Source of the DNA: Babylonia areolata
Lineage: Eukaryota; Mollusca; Gastropoda; Neogastropoda; Buccinidae
Direction of reading: 5' to 3'
Assembly: GCF_041734735.1 (NCBI RefSeq)
Contig: NC_134878.1
Span: forward strand, 8,380,295-8,444,294
DNA length: 64,000 nt
Shown piece after piece: positions 1 through 11,480 of the stretch. The notes under the pieces are model-generated. The model was not told the origin of the DNA. It was given only the letters and a program-made list of their open reading frames with translations, and ran no database searches. Each line of letters starts with the position of its first letter. The first letter of the stretch is position 1. A program made the position numbers and the translations under genes.

Positions 1-312
1 ATAATCTGGTTGGATTAGATACGTTTATAGTCAGGAAAAACAACAACAAAAAACAGTTGTGGTAGCAGCAGAAACAGTTTGGAAGTGCATGTCTGTTTTT
101 TAGTCAGTATGCTTTTTCCCCCCTTAATTTTTAATTTTCAATTTTGCATTTATCTGTTTGTTTATTCATCTTTTTTGGGGGGTCGGGTGGGGGAGTGGTG
201 GGGGTGTCTGGATAGGGGGGCGGAGAGGGGAGGGAGGGGAGTTTGGAGGGGGGTTTTTTGTTTATAATTGGTTTGATTGTGGGTGTGTATGTTGTATGTG
301 TGCGTGATTGAG

Positions 313-480
313 TGTGTGTGTGGGTGTGTGTGTGTGTGTGTGTGTTCGTGTGTGTGTGGGTGCGTGTGTGTGTGTTCGTGCGTGTGTGCGTGCGTGCGTG
401 TGTGTGTATGTGCTTGCGCGCGCGCGCGCGCGCGTGTTTGTGTGTGTGTGTGTATGTGTGGTAGTGCGTGTGTGCGTGTG
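313..480. repeat. Compound (TG)n/(CG)n microsatellite
   Basis: Interrupted (TG)n with a (CG)8-type core near 417-434. The Cys/Val frames here are artefacts. Confidence 0.93.
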
Positions 481-555
481 TGTATGTTTGTTTGCCTATC
501 TGTCTCTGTGTCTGTGTGGGTCCTCTGCGCGCGTGAGTGGAAGTCATGTGCGTGT

Positions 556-560
<5 letters not shown>

Positions 561-595
<35 letters not shown>

Positions 596-621
596 CATGT
601 GACTGCATAAAATAATATGAT

Positions 622-662
<41 letters not shown>
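561..662. repeat. (GA)n and (CA)n microsatellites
   Basis: (GA)n at 561-593 and (CA)n at 626-662, separated by ~30 bp. Confidence 0.93.
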
Positions 663-666
<4 letters not shown>

Positions 667-1087
667 GCATGTTTCCTTTGCTGCAACGGCCGATCCTATA
701 CACGTTCCTTCACACTGAAAATATCTTGAAGATATCAAATTGAAAACCGCGTGAACATAAAAAACAACAACAACACTCTAAATAAAAAGGATAGGAACAG
801 ACCGCTATTGGTTATTCTCTCTTTGGATATTGCCATAAGAAAAAGGCGCATTCAATATTCGCAGTTGTGAACATATTCTGCAGATTATTTTTATGGTAAG
901 CTACATCCACAACTGTTAAATCTCTTTGATGTTTCTGATGTGTTTACACCGGTTGACATGACCCGGATCTTAAACTGCAGTCTTGGAGGGGAAAAAAAAC
1001 AACAACAAAAAAAAAAAAATCCCGAAAGTGAGTGAAAAAAATATATGAATAAGATGGATAGAAAGCCAAAAAGAAAGGAAAAAAAAA

Positions 1088-1092
<5 letters not shown>

Positions 1093-1138
<46 letters not shown>
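1093..1138. repeat. (GA)n microsatellite
   Basis: An uninterrupted GA run within an A-rich block. Confidence 0.93.
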
Positions 1139-1141
<3 letters not shown>

Positions 1142-1481
1142 CTACTGGTCGCTTTTGTAGGCTGTCTCTCCCCCCCATTCTTTTCATTTTCTTTAATCAT
1201 ACTCTCTTGCGTTCCCATTTTTCAGGTTTGCTCATTTATATTTAGCTGTTTGTGTTTTTTTTTTTTCTAGTTTTCTTCATACGATTCGTAATGGCACATA
1301 CAATCATTAATGGCAGCAATGTGAGTTACCGTATTCTGCAGAAATCCTTGGTCTTTACACAGAGGAGACAGAAATCCATAGCCATCGCTAACAGCTGAAC
1401 TGCGTGAAATCATGATTATCTTAGTTCTGAAGAAATGAAGGTATGAATATGTATCTTATCATTATCATAGAGGGCGAGAGA

Positions 1482-1834
1482 CGGGCGCAGTAGCCGAGTG
1501 GTTAAAGCGTTGGACTGTCAATCTGAGGATCCAGGGTTCGAATCACGGTGACGGCGCCTGGTGGGTAAAGGGTGGAGATTTTTCCGATCTCCCAGGTCAA
1601 CATATGTGCAGACCTGCTAGTGCCTGAACCCCCTTCGTGTGTAAACGCATGCGGAAGATCAAATACGCACGTTAAAGATCCTGTAATCCATGTCAGCGTT
1701 CGGTGGGTTATGGAAACAAGAACATACCCAGCATGCACACCCCCGAAAACGGAGTATGGCTGCCTACATTGCGGGGTAAAAACGGTCATGCACGTAAAAG
1801 CCCACTCGTGTGCATACGAGTGAACGCAGTTTCA
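1482..1834 (+). mobile_element. SINE type A (tRNA head AGCCGAGTGGTTAAAGCG)
   Basis: The Pol III A box lies in TAGCCGAGTGGTTAAAGCG and the B box is GGTTCGAATCA (1535-1545), spaced as in a tRNA. The body includes the conserved CACCCTTTACCCACC and GAACGCTGACATGGATTACA blocks (here on the opposite strand) and ends near GAACGCAG. It abuts the oppositely oriented ~0.6-kb repeat at 1829. No true tRNA fold or discrete tRNA end is present. Confidence 0.85.
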
Positions 1835-1974
1835 GTTTCAGTTTCAGTAGCTCAAGGAGGCGTCACTGCGTTCGGACAAACCATATACGCTACACCACAT
1901 CTGCCAAGCAGATGCCTGACCAGCAGCGTAACCCAACGCGCTTAGTCAGGCCTTGAGAAAAAAACAAACAAAAA

Positions 1975-2019
<45 letters not shown>

Positions 2020-2441
2020 AAAAAAAAAACGGGGGTATAAATAATAGATAAGCTTACATAAATAAATAAATAAATAAATAAATGAATAATAATTATAATA
2101 TAGAAAAAGGTAGTAGTAATAATAATAGTAATACTAATAAAATGATAATAATGAAAAATAAATAAATAAATAAATAAATAAGACAACAATGGTGATAAAT
2201 AAGGGAATAAATGTAAAATATGAAGACATACATTCACACATACACCCACACATGCATAACAGAAATGCACCAAACATGCAGTTTCACAGATATGAAAGTA
2301 CAGTCAAATACATATAAACGTACATGAGCTCCAACACACACACACACACACACACACCCACACACACACATTACCTTGCACCTCCTCCACCCTCCTCCTC
2401 CACACACTCATTTCTAGTCTACGTATCGCAGCTTCCACGGC

Positions 2442-2470
<29 letters not shown>
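1829..2470 (-). repeat. ~0.6-kb repeat ending in the SINE C module, copy 1
   Basis: On minus: GTGCCGTGGAAGCTGCGATA, TAGACTAGAAATGAGTGTG, a (TG)n tract, GAGCTCATGTACGTTTATAT, ATTTATTTATTTATTT tracts, then the 3' module and a (CTGAAA)n end. It matches the copy at 8.02 kb almost base for base apart from the poly(A) and (CA)n tract lengths. An open stretch, [20 protein letters not shown], is read at the far end. Possibly the 3' end of a LINE. Confidence 0.8.
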
Positions 2471-2473
<3 letters not shown>

Positions 2474-2558
2474 ACTCACAGAGATGAACACTTACTTGTA
2501 CAAGCACACACACATACGCCCATATCTCCCACCCCCAACCCCACACACATATATACAA

Positions 2559-2635
<77 letters not shown>

Positions 2636-2656
2636 CACATATATATATATATATAC
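2559..2656. repeat. (AT)n microsatellite
   Basis: About 60 bp of pure AT followed by interrupted AT/AC. Confidence 0.93.
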
Positions 2657-3384
2657 GTTCCAATATCCTGTTGCTCCCACAGTGTAGGCATGCATACACT
2701 CACATACCTCATCCTCTACCCCACCTCCCCCCGCACTCCCACCTCCCATCACACACACACGTACACAGATCTCTCCTGACACTTGTGTACACTTACACTC
2801 TCGCGCATTCATAAACGCACTCAAAAGCACAGACCCATACATCCACACAAACACACACATACACACACGCACAGAGGCTGCCCCTGACTGGCCGCAAGAG
2901 GGATGGGAAAAGATCTCTGATGCCAAGAACGTGGCGTCTAGTGTGTTGCTCAGTCTATTGTATTTGGAAAGGCCCACAGAGACTCTGTTCCGTTTTGAAG
3001 AAATTTGCGCAATGTTGGTTTGAACGCAGAAGAAGAAGAAGTAGAGGGCGGGAGGTGGTCGAAGCAAACGAAAAAGGAAAGAGGGAAGCACGACAGAAAG
3101 ACGAAAAAAAAAAAGAAAAAAAAGAGGAAAAAAAAAAAGAAGCAAGCCAAGAAGAAAAAAGGAAAGTTGGTTGTTGTTTTTTTGTTTTTTTTAAAGAAAG
3201 AAAGAAGAAAAACAAGAAACGAAACAAGAAAAAAGAAAAAAAGAAGAAGAGATAAAAGTAGAAAAGAAAGACAAGGCAGGGAGGGAGGAAGGGAAAGAAG
3301 GAAAGGAAGATGTTTTAACTAAGAAGAAGAAGAAGAAGAAATCAAGTCAGCAACAAACTCCTACAACCCTTCAACAACAACAAC

Positions 3385-3530
3385 AAAATTTGACACAAAC
3401 AGCGTATGCCGCATAATTCCACAAAACAACAACATTTCACACAAACAGCGTATGCCGCTGCATGATTCCACAAACCAACAACAACATTTCACACAAACAG
3501 CGTATGCTGCACGATTCCACAAAACAACGA
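3385..3530. repeat. ~55-60-bp tandem repeat, 3 units
   Basis: ACACAAACAGCGTATGCYGC and GATTCCACAAAMCAACAA recur three times. Confidence 0.82.
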
Positions 3531-3676
3531 TAGCTCTTGTTAACTTTGCGCTTGAAAGCGTTTCCGACAATTAAAAATGAATGGCTTTCATTCACCGGGA
3601 AACGTGACACAGCAAGGGATGCAGTTATAAACTTACAAATTAAATTACAATGTGTAAGGAGTTGTTTTTTTGGTTG

Positions 3677-3691
3677 TTGTTGTTGTTGTTG

Positions 3692-3740
<49 letters not shown>
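3677..3740. repeat. (TTG)n(TG)n microsatellite
   Basis: GTT repeats pass directly into TG repeats. Confidence 0.92.
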
Positions 3741-3743
<3 letters not shown>

Positions 3744-4734
3744 ATTTTTTTTATTTATATTTTTTACAGTACACTACAGTCCGACTGTGAACAGCTACAA
3801 ACACTCACAGTCATAGATACACGCAGTAATAACCACAACAGCTACTACGCAAAACATAACCACATACAAAAAAGTAATAAGAGACACCGACTCTCACGAA
3901 AAACGCGTGAAAACGTACGCACCTTCAACGTGAACTGATCACAGTCGAAGCTGACTTCAGCTGTCATCATCTTCATTCGGGTAGTCAGTCAGTTGTAAGT
4001 TCTTCGGTCGTCAACGCTGTGACGCTTGAGACGGAAAGGTCCCAGTTAGGACAGTGCATAGTGACTAATATCTCCGGTAAATATTTGCAGACAGAATAAG
4101 AGACAGTATCTACCTTCTAAAAGAACTGCCTCACGGAGAGGTGAGCTGAAATACTGGCCAGCAATTTAAGACTTTTTTTTTTTTTTTGCCTGGTCAGCTT
4201 ATCAGCCTTTCTTTTTTTTTCTTTTTTTAGCCTTTCTTTTTTTTTTCTGCGCCTTAGTATGAATCTTTCTCTCACGGTCGTTCTGCCAGCTTCTTCATCA
4301 CTGTCGGTTTGGGAGTCTGCTCTCTCTGTCTGGCTGTCTGGAACTGACGGAACCAGTGAAGTTTCCCCCGTAGTGTGAAAGAACGAACAACTCTCAACAC
4401 TGGCATGGCACCAGATGTTATACGAGACCATAAAGGAGGAGACGGTCAATTTCAAGTCAAAGAACGAACGCAGTTGAATTTCTACTCGCAGTGAGGTCTA
4501 TTTTTTGTTTTGCGTATAAGTTGTACGTTTAGAGAAAGCTAGCTTAACGGCCTTTTAAAATTTATATTTTTTTAGTGTTGTCCTTTAAAAAAAAAAAAAG
4601 TAGTTTAATTAATAAGTGTGGCAAAAGTGTCTCAGACTGGCTTGATTAATCCTAATTTTTAATGTGGTTGAAAAGAAAATGTTTAGAAATATGTGCCAGC
4701 ATTCTGTTCATAGTTAACATTCCGTCGGCAGCAG

Positions 4735-4935
4735 CTACTACGGTAGTAGGATTAGGAACAGTCGTAGTAATAGTAGTAGTAGTAGTAGTATCAGGAGTAG
4801 AAGTAGTAGTAGTAGTAGCAACAGCAGTAGCAGCAGTAATAGTAGTAATAGTAGGAGGGGGAGCAGCAATTGTAGTAGTAGCGGCAGTGGTACTGGTAGC
4901 AGCAGCAGCAGCAGTAGTAGTAGTAGAAGTAATAG
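4735..4935. repeat. Interrupted (GTA/GCA)n trinucleotide tract
   Basis: About 200 bp of GTA-type triplets with GCA and GGA variants. The long Val, Leu and Thr frames on both strands come from this. Confidence 0.88.
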
Positions 4936-5424
4936 TGTTTTCCACCTTGAGCCATTCAATGGTTAATCAGAACCGCAGTCAACTTCCCAACGAAAAACGA
5001 AACAAAACAGAACAAAACAAAAACAAAAACAAAACAACATCAACAACAACACACAATAAACGGACAGAGGCCACACGAAGATACCGATTGTAATGAAATA
5101 TAACGAAACCCACCCTGTTGACTGCCAGGTGGACTGTTGTTGCTCACTGAACAGCTGTTGCAGCAATCCGGCGTCAAGTCAGTCGATGCACGTGCGAGGC
5201 TGCTGTGTGTGTGAGTGTGCCGCAGCGTGCGCAGTGTGTGTGTGTGTGTGTGGGCTCTTATCCTTTCTCCCTCCGGGTGTTAGCATCCGAACCAGTTTTG
5301 TCACCGACACAGTCCGTTAGTATCCGCCTCTGCGCGTTCCGAAAACCAGTGGCCTTGTGGGCGGACCTTCACGAAATTTCCCAGGGTGGGGGGAGGTGGG
5401 TGGGGGAGGGGGGGGGGGGGAGAG

Positions 5425-5495
5425 TGTTGCGGCATGTATTGTCGCCCTTGCGTTGATTGTCGCTGGCGACAATACGTGCAGCCCTCACTGCACAT
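5425..5495. repeat. Left arm of a ~71-bp inverted repeat
   Basis: TGTTGCGGCATGTATTGTCG to GCCCTCACTGCACAT pairs with 6619-6690 in reverse complement at roughly 85 percent by eye. It contains the internal palindrome ATTGTCGCTGGCGACAAT. Confidence 0.7.
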
Positions 5496-5604
5496 ACTGA
5501 ATTATTATTGTCGCCCGGCCTCTGCACTGGTGGTGGTGTGAGGAGTGAGTGACTTTTACGACCCAGCGTTTCGTCGTTGAAGAGCTGTGCTCTCGCAGAT
5601 ATGA

Positions 5605-5605
<1 letters not shown>

Positions 5606-5673
<68 letters not shown>
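5606..5673. repeat. (CA)n microsatellite
   Basis: Nearly pure CA with one interruption. Confidence 0.93.
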
Positions 5674-5677
<4 letters not shown>

Positions 5678-5953
5678 ATATGTTATTTGTTATTGCAGAA
5701 GGTTTGCTGCATAGTCCTATAGGACATTTGTTATAGATGTTATATTTGTTTGATGTTGGCGTTTATAACGTTTCCATTTTTCCTAGCGTTGTCTCTCCCT
5801 ATTCACCCTCCACACATACACACACTTTTATCCCTCCCCCTCTCACAGCCCCTACCCCCACGTTTTTTTTGTGGTTTTTTTTGTTTGTTTTGTTTTGTTC
5901 GTCTAATATCACTTCAAGTGGAAAGACGTTAAACTGAAGACAACAACAACAAC

Positions 5954-5994
<41 letters not shown>

Positions 5995-6208
5995 CAAGTA
6001 CACCCGCATATATTTATACCCCAACCTCTCCCACTGACCACACACCCCTTTTACATAAACAGAAATGTACTCTCAAGCTCACACACGCAAGATACACGAG
6101 CACGCATACACTCACACAAACAAGCACACAACAATCTCATACGCGCGTGCACACACCAACACACGCACACATTAACAACAACAGCACCAGTGCAGAGGGG
6201 CGACAACA

Positions 6209-6617
6209 TTTGTATTTGTTTGCATTTGTATTTCTTTTTATCACAACAGATTTCTCTGTGTGAAATTCAGGCTGCTCTCCCCAGGGAGAGCGCGTCGCTA
6301 CACTACAGCGCCACCCATTTTTTTTTTAAATCTTTTCCTGCCTGCAGTTTTATTTGTTTTTCCTATCGAAGTGGATTTTTCTACATAATTTTGCCAGGAA
6401 CAACCCTTTTGTTGCCGTGGGTTCTTTTACGTGCGCTAAGTGCATGCTGCACACGGGACCTCGGTTTATCGTCTCGTCCGAATGACTAGCGTCCAGACCA
6501 CCACTCAAGGTCTAGTGGAGGGGAAGAAAATATCGGCGGCTGAGCCGTGATTCGAACCAGCGCGCTCAGATTCTCTCGCTTCCTAGGCGGACGCGTTACC
6601 TCTAGGCCAGCACTCCA
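6209..6617 (-). mobile_element. SINE type B (tRNA head TGGCCTAGAGGTAACGCG)
   Basis: Read on minus: the head has A box TGGCCTAGAGGTAACGCG and B box GGTTCGAATCA, then ATATTTTC, CTTGAGTGGTGGTCTGGACG, AAAGAACCCACGGCAACAAA, CCTGGCAAAATT and GGGAGAGCAGCC. It ends in an (AAATAC)n-like tail. Full length, about 400 bp. It sits against the right arm of an inverted repeat (6619-6690). Confidence 0.87.
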
Positions 6618-6618
6618 C

Positions 6619-6690
6619 ATGTGCAGTGAGGGCTGTACGAATTGTCGCCAGTGACAGTCCATGCAGGGGCGGACAATACATGCCACAACA
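6619..6690. repeat. Right arm of a ~71-bp inverted repeat
   Basis: ATGTGCAGTGAGGGCTGTAC to TACATGCCACAACA. It starts two bases after the head of the type B SINE. Together with the left arm it encloses about 1.1 kb. Confidence 0.7.
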
Positions 6691-6997
6691 GGGCGATATT
6701 TTTCACGCCAGTTATCATCAACCAGTGGCGTTGACTTCACCACACACGCACGTACCTACGCTGCTCGATGTTTGCTCGCTCACTGTATTCAGACAAGAGT
6801 GCGGTGTAGTTGAGGTCGAAGCCGGTTCACGCGATATCTGTTCCCCCCCCAGGGCCGCGGCTTTCCGGGACCGATTCTGTCAACATCGGTGCCAACTATT
6901 CAACCATCAACCAAGCCCCGAGATATCCGCTGCGATTTGGTGTCGGTCTGATCGGATCTGCTTGGGGCTCTGGCGGCCGGCACTTTTTAACACGTGG

Positions 6998-7128
6998 ACT
7001 ACATAGTCAGTCTCCTCAGTCTCAGTAGCTCAAGGAGGCGTCACTGCGTTCGGTCAGATCCATCTACGCTACACCACATGTGCCAAGCAGATGCCTGACC
7101 AGCAGCGTAACCATATACTACATAGTCA
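6998..7128 (-). mobile_element. Stand-alone SINE C 3' module with 12-bp target duplication
   Basis: Only the 3' module is present (GGTTACGCTGCTGGTCAGGC to CCTTGAGCTACTGAGACTGA on minus). It is bounded by ACTACATAGTCA on both sides (6998-7009 and 7117-7128). This is a 5'-truncated retroposition. Confidence 0.8.
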
Positions 7129-7193
7129 TTGACGCGTCAGTCCTGCTTTGTTTACATATCTGTTTGTCTGTCGGTCTGTCTATGTCCTGGTCT

Positions 7194-7197
7194 GCGC

Positions 7198-7228
<31 letters not shown>

Positions 7229-7243
7229 TGTGTGTGTTTCGTT

Positions 7244-7285
<42 letters not shown>
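7194..7285. repeat. (CG)n(TG)n(GA)n compound microsatellite
   Basis: (CG)n, then (TG)n, then a short TTCGTTCAGT spacer and (GA)n. Alternating purine-pyrimidine followed by homopurine is prone to Z-DNA and H-DNA structures. Confidence 0.93.
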
Positions 7286-7286
<1 letters not shown>

Positions 7287-7417
7287 TGCATCCGCGCGTG
7301 CATTTTTATGTGTGTCACAGTATGCGTTATTATCTATTTTATCTGTTTGCTTCTTCTTGCTTTTTCTTGCTGTCTGGTGATGTCATCTAGTAATTCTTGG
7401 CCATGAAACGTCGTCAC

Positions 7418-7952
7418 TTTGATTTTATTTGATATGGATACTTATATAGCGCCTATCCTCGGTCGGAGACCAAGTTCTAAACGCTCAACAAAGTCAGTAG
7501 GGGTCATTCACACAACAGGCTGCCTACCTGAACAGAGCCGACTGGCGGCTACCATTGGGAGCTCATCATTCGTTTCCTGTGTCATTCAGTCAGATTTCAG
7601 GCACGAACACATACACACTCAGACAGACATGTAACTTTTTACGTGTATGACCGTTTTGTTTATTTACCCCGCCACGTACGCAGCCATACTCCCTTTTCGG
7701 GGGTGAGGGGGGTGGGGGTGTGCATGCTGGGTATATTCTTGTTTCCAAAACCCACCGAACGCTGACATGGATAAGAGGATATTCAACGTATGTATTTGAT
7801 CTTCTGCGAGCGTTTACACACGAAGGGGGTTCAGGTACTTGCAGGTCTGCACGTATGTGAAAAAAATTTCCACCCTTTACTCACCAGGCGCCGTTATCGA
7901 GATTCGAACCCGGGACCCTCAGATCTATAGCCACTCAGCTGTTGCGCCCGTC
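7418..7952 (-). mobile_element. SINE type A, near full length with GCGCTATATAA tail
   Basis: Read on minus, the head is GACGGGCGCAACAGCTGAGT, with B box GGTTCGAATCTC and the same body as the copy at 1.48 kb. Beyond it lies a further ~200-bp 3' module ending CTCCGACCGAGGATAGGCGC and then TATATAAGTATCCATATC. This copy shows the full 3' end that other type A copies here lack. Confidence 0.82.
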
Positions 7953-8021
7953 ACTTTGTCAATAACTTCAGTTTCTTCTCGTCGGATATGTACATGTCAG
8001 ATGTGGACTGGGCCAAAGTCG

Positions 8022-8591
8022 GTAGTTTCAGTTTCAGTTTCAGTTGCTCAAGGAGGCGTCACTGCGCTCGGACAAACCATATACGCTACACCACATCTGC
8101 CAAGCAGATGCCTGACCAGCAGCGTAACCCAACGCGCTTAGTCAGGCCTTGAGGAAAAAAAAAAAAAAAAAGGGGGGGGGGGAATAAATAATAGATAAGC
8201 TTACATAAATAAATAAATAAATAAATAAATAATAATTATAATATAGAAAAAGGTAGTAGTAATAATAATAGTAATACTAATAAAATGATAATAATAAAAA
8301 AATAAATAAATAAATAAATAAGACAACAATGGTGATAATTAAGCGAATGAATGTAAAATATGACGACACACATTCACACATACACCCACACATGCATAAC
8401 AGAAATGCACCAAACATGCAGTTTCACAGATATGAAAGTACAGTCAAATACATATAAACGTACATGAGCTCCAACACACACACACACACACACACATTAC
8501 CTTGCACCTCCTCCAACCCCCTCCTCCACACACTCATTTCTAGTCTACGTATCGCAGCTTCCACGGCACACACACACACACACACACACAG
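8022..8591 (-). repeat. ~0.6-kb repeat ending in the SINE C module, copy 2
   Basis: Same order and nearly the same sequence as copy 1, including AAGCTTACATAAATAAATAA, CAATGGTGATAA and the CACAGATATGAAAGTACAGT block. It differs mainly in homopolymer length (poly(A) here only ~18, followed by a G run). Same strand as copy 1, with a type A SINE just upstream. Confidence 0.8.
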
Positions 8592-8783
8592 TCGGTAACG
8601 ATATCGGAGTGAAGTCATGATCCAGAACGAATGTTCCACAGCCACAACAGTCATGCGTACACGTTTATTTCTTGTTGTTGTTGTTGCTATTATTGTTTTT
8701 GTCGTGATTGGTGTTGTTGTTTAAATCATGACTACAGATATCTACTGACGCCACGTGGTCAGATATCATCACGGTAAATAAAA

Positions 8784-8860
8784 CACTGGTAATTAATCAC
8801 TTCCCAAATCCCCGGCCAGCTCAGTGTGATCAAGTTGTCTGCTTCCCATTTCATCACATT
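8784..8860. repeat. Short interspersed repeat, copy 1
   Basis: CCAAATCCCCGGCCAGCTC, GTGATCAAGTTGTCTGCTTC and CCATTTCATCA match 10.68-10.76 kb. Confidence 0.6.
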
Positions 8861-9168
8861 TTTTTTTTTTTTTTTCAGTTGAAGTGACTTGTCTGCACTG
8901 CGGCTGCTTTTATTAGACTCGGACCGCGACCAGCCAGAACATCCAGTGGTTCCTCCAGTCACCCTCCGTCTGCTAGGTGTTGCCCAGCATAGTATTGTAC
9001 TTGACCTCCGAACGATATGAAAAACGGACATATTAAAGATTATATTACTGTTTAAAAAAAACCCACACTTTGTACATCTTACAAAGCTAAGTATTGCGTG
9101 TTTTACACACTTCCACGCTTAGACTGTAGTAAAGTCAAACCAGGCACGTCTGTAGGAAGTCATTTTTG

Positions 9169-9737
9169 ACTCACTTGTGTAAACAAAGTGAATCTATGCT
9201 TTAACCCGGTGTTCGGTTGTCTGTGTGTGTGTGTGGTAAACTTTAACATTGACATTTTCTCTGCAAATACTTTGTCAGTTGACATCAAATTAGGCATAAA
9301 AATAGGAAAAATTCAGTTCTTTCCAGTCATCTTGTTTAAAACAATATTGCACCTCTGGGATGGGCACAAAAAAAAAATAAATGAAGCCTAATTATATGCA
9401 AACTGCATTTACTGTTATGTTTATATTTTTTGTATTCTCTAAACTTGGCACTTTGATCTGATATTCTGACCTAAAAACAAGAGCAGTCATTATTATCATT
9501 TTTTGTTCAAACAGGAACTTCTTTTGCTAAGCATGGAAGTTTTATTTACTTTTGCAAACGTTTTGGTGCAGGTAGTAAAAAAGGGAAATTACTCTGTAAT
9601 TAATGCTATGGGACTTAATTTGCTTTAAACTGATCTTTCTCATCTTAAACATTACATTTTGAAATTATACTCAATACATAAAAAGCTTGTGTTTTACTCT
9701 GTCACAAGTGAGTCTTGAAGGCCTTGCCTCTTGTTTT
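9169..9737 (+). mobile_element. Interspersed repeat with ACTCACTTGTG ends, copy 1
   Basis: It begins ACTCACTTGTGTAAACAAAG and carries CACAAGTGAGT (9703-9713), the reverse complement, near the other end, followed by CTTGAAGGCCTTGCCTCTTG. It contains a short (TG)n. No protein is encoded. A copy in opposite orientation lies at 13.33 kb. Confidence 0.78.
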
Positions 9738-10009
9738 TCTTGTGCTTTATATAACCACTTGAATTCCCGACGCCCCCAAATTACACAAGACGATATAAAA
9801 TATTTCAAATCATTATGGTGTTGCAGTTCTACCAAAGCACGATGTTGCCTCCCATAGCCCGCGAAAAGAAGATAGCCGTCTGGAATGAGTTAATTAATCA
9901 TTCTCTGGCGGGTGTGATTTTAGACTGATTAGACATGCAAAAGTCCGCCTCTTACGCAGTTGTCATTAATTTAGTTAGCCGTCATCTTTTGGCCAAGCCT
10001 ATCCTCTGT

Positions 10010-10258
10010 CTGTCTGTTAGTCTGTCTGTCTAGTCTGCCTGTTTGTCTATCTGTCTCTGTTTCTCCATCTGTGTCTCTGTCTGTCTCTCTGTCCGTACGT
10101 CCGTCTGTCTGTCTGTCTGTCTGTCACTCTCTCTCCCACCTGTCTGTCTCTCTGTCTGCCTGCTTGTCTGTCTACATGTATGTCTCTCTCTTAGTCTCTA
10201 TCTGTCTCTGTCTTTCTCTCTGTCTGTCTGTCTGTCTCTGTCTGTCTGCCTCTCTTTG
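10010..10258. repeat. (CTGT)n-rich imperfect microsatellite
   Basis: CTGT, CTCT and variants over ~250 bp. Confidence 0.9.
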
Positions 10259-10352
10259 TGGCATGGCACATTCATGACGTTAGGATCCGCTGTTTCGCGT
10301 TATCAAACGCCTAGAATGTTTTTGCAGCTTAAAGTCTTTTATCGTCGATTAA

Positions 10353-10576
10353 CTCACTCAGTACGGCCAGTCCTCTCTCCTCCTCTACACAGACCCCTCG
10401 GATGTCCAGTGGGTGTCTGAATGACCCAACCCTTAGCTTCCGTCGTCAGAATTGTGGTATTCTTTGTCAACATTCACCTCTTCAGTATAAGAGCCTTCCG
10501 CTTGCAATATTTTGATGATGGTAATTGGGGTGAAACGCTGTTAACGTCGTCTATTTCGCCGTTCGTTTGGAGAGAG
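10353..10576. mobile_element. Non-autonomous TIR element, copy 1, TTAA flanks
   Basis: 224 bp from CTCACTCAGTACGGCC to GTTTGGAGAGAG. The ends are imperfect inverted repeats (CTCACTCAGTACG against CTCTCTCCAAACG). TTAA sits on both sides (10349-10352, 10577-10580). No coding capacity. Confidence 0.76.
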
Positions 10577-10682
10577 TTAACAGTGTCATTACAGGGTGGA
10601 TAAAAGCACCCAAGGGTTCTTTGGTGCACAACAATCTGTGAACTTAGGAACAGTGGTTTGTGTTGGAACGAAAAACCTCATT

Positions 10683-10757
10683 ACTGGTGATTTATCACTT
10701 GCCAAATCCCCGGCCCGCTCGGCGTGATCAAGGTTGTGTGCTTCCCATTTCATCATT
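10683..10757. repeat. Short interspersed repeat, copy 2
   Basis: CCAAATCCCCGGCCCGCTC, GTGATCAAGGTTGTGTGCTT and CCATTTCATCA, as in the copy at 8.78 kb. Flanking sequences do not match. Confidence 0.6.
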
Positions 10758-10806
10758 CCGTTTCTTTTCATACGATCCGTCCCACTCCTTCCACTGCTAA
10801 TCCAAT

Positions 10807-10862
<56 letters not shown>

Positions 10863-10946
10863 ATTCATACATGCGTGTGTGTTTGCGTGCGCGCGCGCGC
10901 GCGTGTGTGTGTGTTTGTATGCATTCATGCATACGTGCGTGCGTAC

Positions 10947-10979
<33 letters not shown>

Positions 10980-11049
10980 TGTGTAGCATGGTGGAGGAAG
11001 TGGTGTGAGTGTGTGTACGTATGGTGTGTGGTAGTGATGGTGGTGGTGA

Positions 11050-11122
<73 letters not shown>
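10807..11122. repeat. Compound (TG)n/(CG)n/(TC)n tract
   Basis: (TG)n 10807-10861, (CG)n near 10888, (TG)n near 10950, (TC)n 11053-11086, (TG)n to 11122. Confidence 0.92.
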
Positions 11123-11123
<1 letters not shown>

Positions 11124-11339
11124 CGTGTTGTGTTGTGTGCAGGGCAGAAGGAAAAGCACGTTATCATCATGCCTTGCCTATTTCCTATCACGATCATCCC
11201 TCTATGGTGAGATCCATCAACGGCATTTCCCCCTTGACACGCATTGTTCATAAAGTCCCTGTTCAGGGCTAGGAAGTCAGTGTAACCCTCAATCAGTAAG
11301 CCAATGAAACTAGTTTCTGCTCCTGGAAATGTTGACAAA

Positions 11340-11480
11340 TGAAGTGTAGTAGTAGTGATAGTAGTAGTATATTTGTTGTTTTTATTGTTAATGGGGGACC
11401 CATCAGTAGGGTAGTAGTAGTAGTAGCAGTGGTAGTAGCAGTGTAGTAGTGGTAGTAATAGTAGTAGTGGCAGAAGTCGT
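11340..11480. repeat. Interrupted (GTA)n tract
   Basis: GTAGTAGTA clusters over ~140 bp. Confidence 0.75.

Noticed and set aside
131-703. Long His/Thr and Cys/Val reading frames
   Set aside because: They translate (CA)n/(TG)n and (GA)n tracts in all frames on both strands; the same holds at 10.8, 12.2, 17.7 and 22.1 kb.
1482-1560. A functional tRNA gene
   Set aside because: A and B boxes are present, but the sequence continues into a SINE body and the acceptor stem does not close. The same applies to every other tRNA-like head here.
4652-4959. Leu-, Thr- or Val-rich proteins
   Set aside because: All come from GTA/GCA triplet runs read in different frames.
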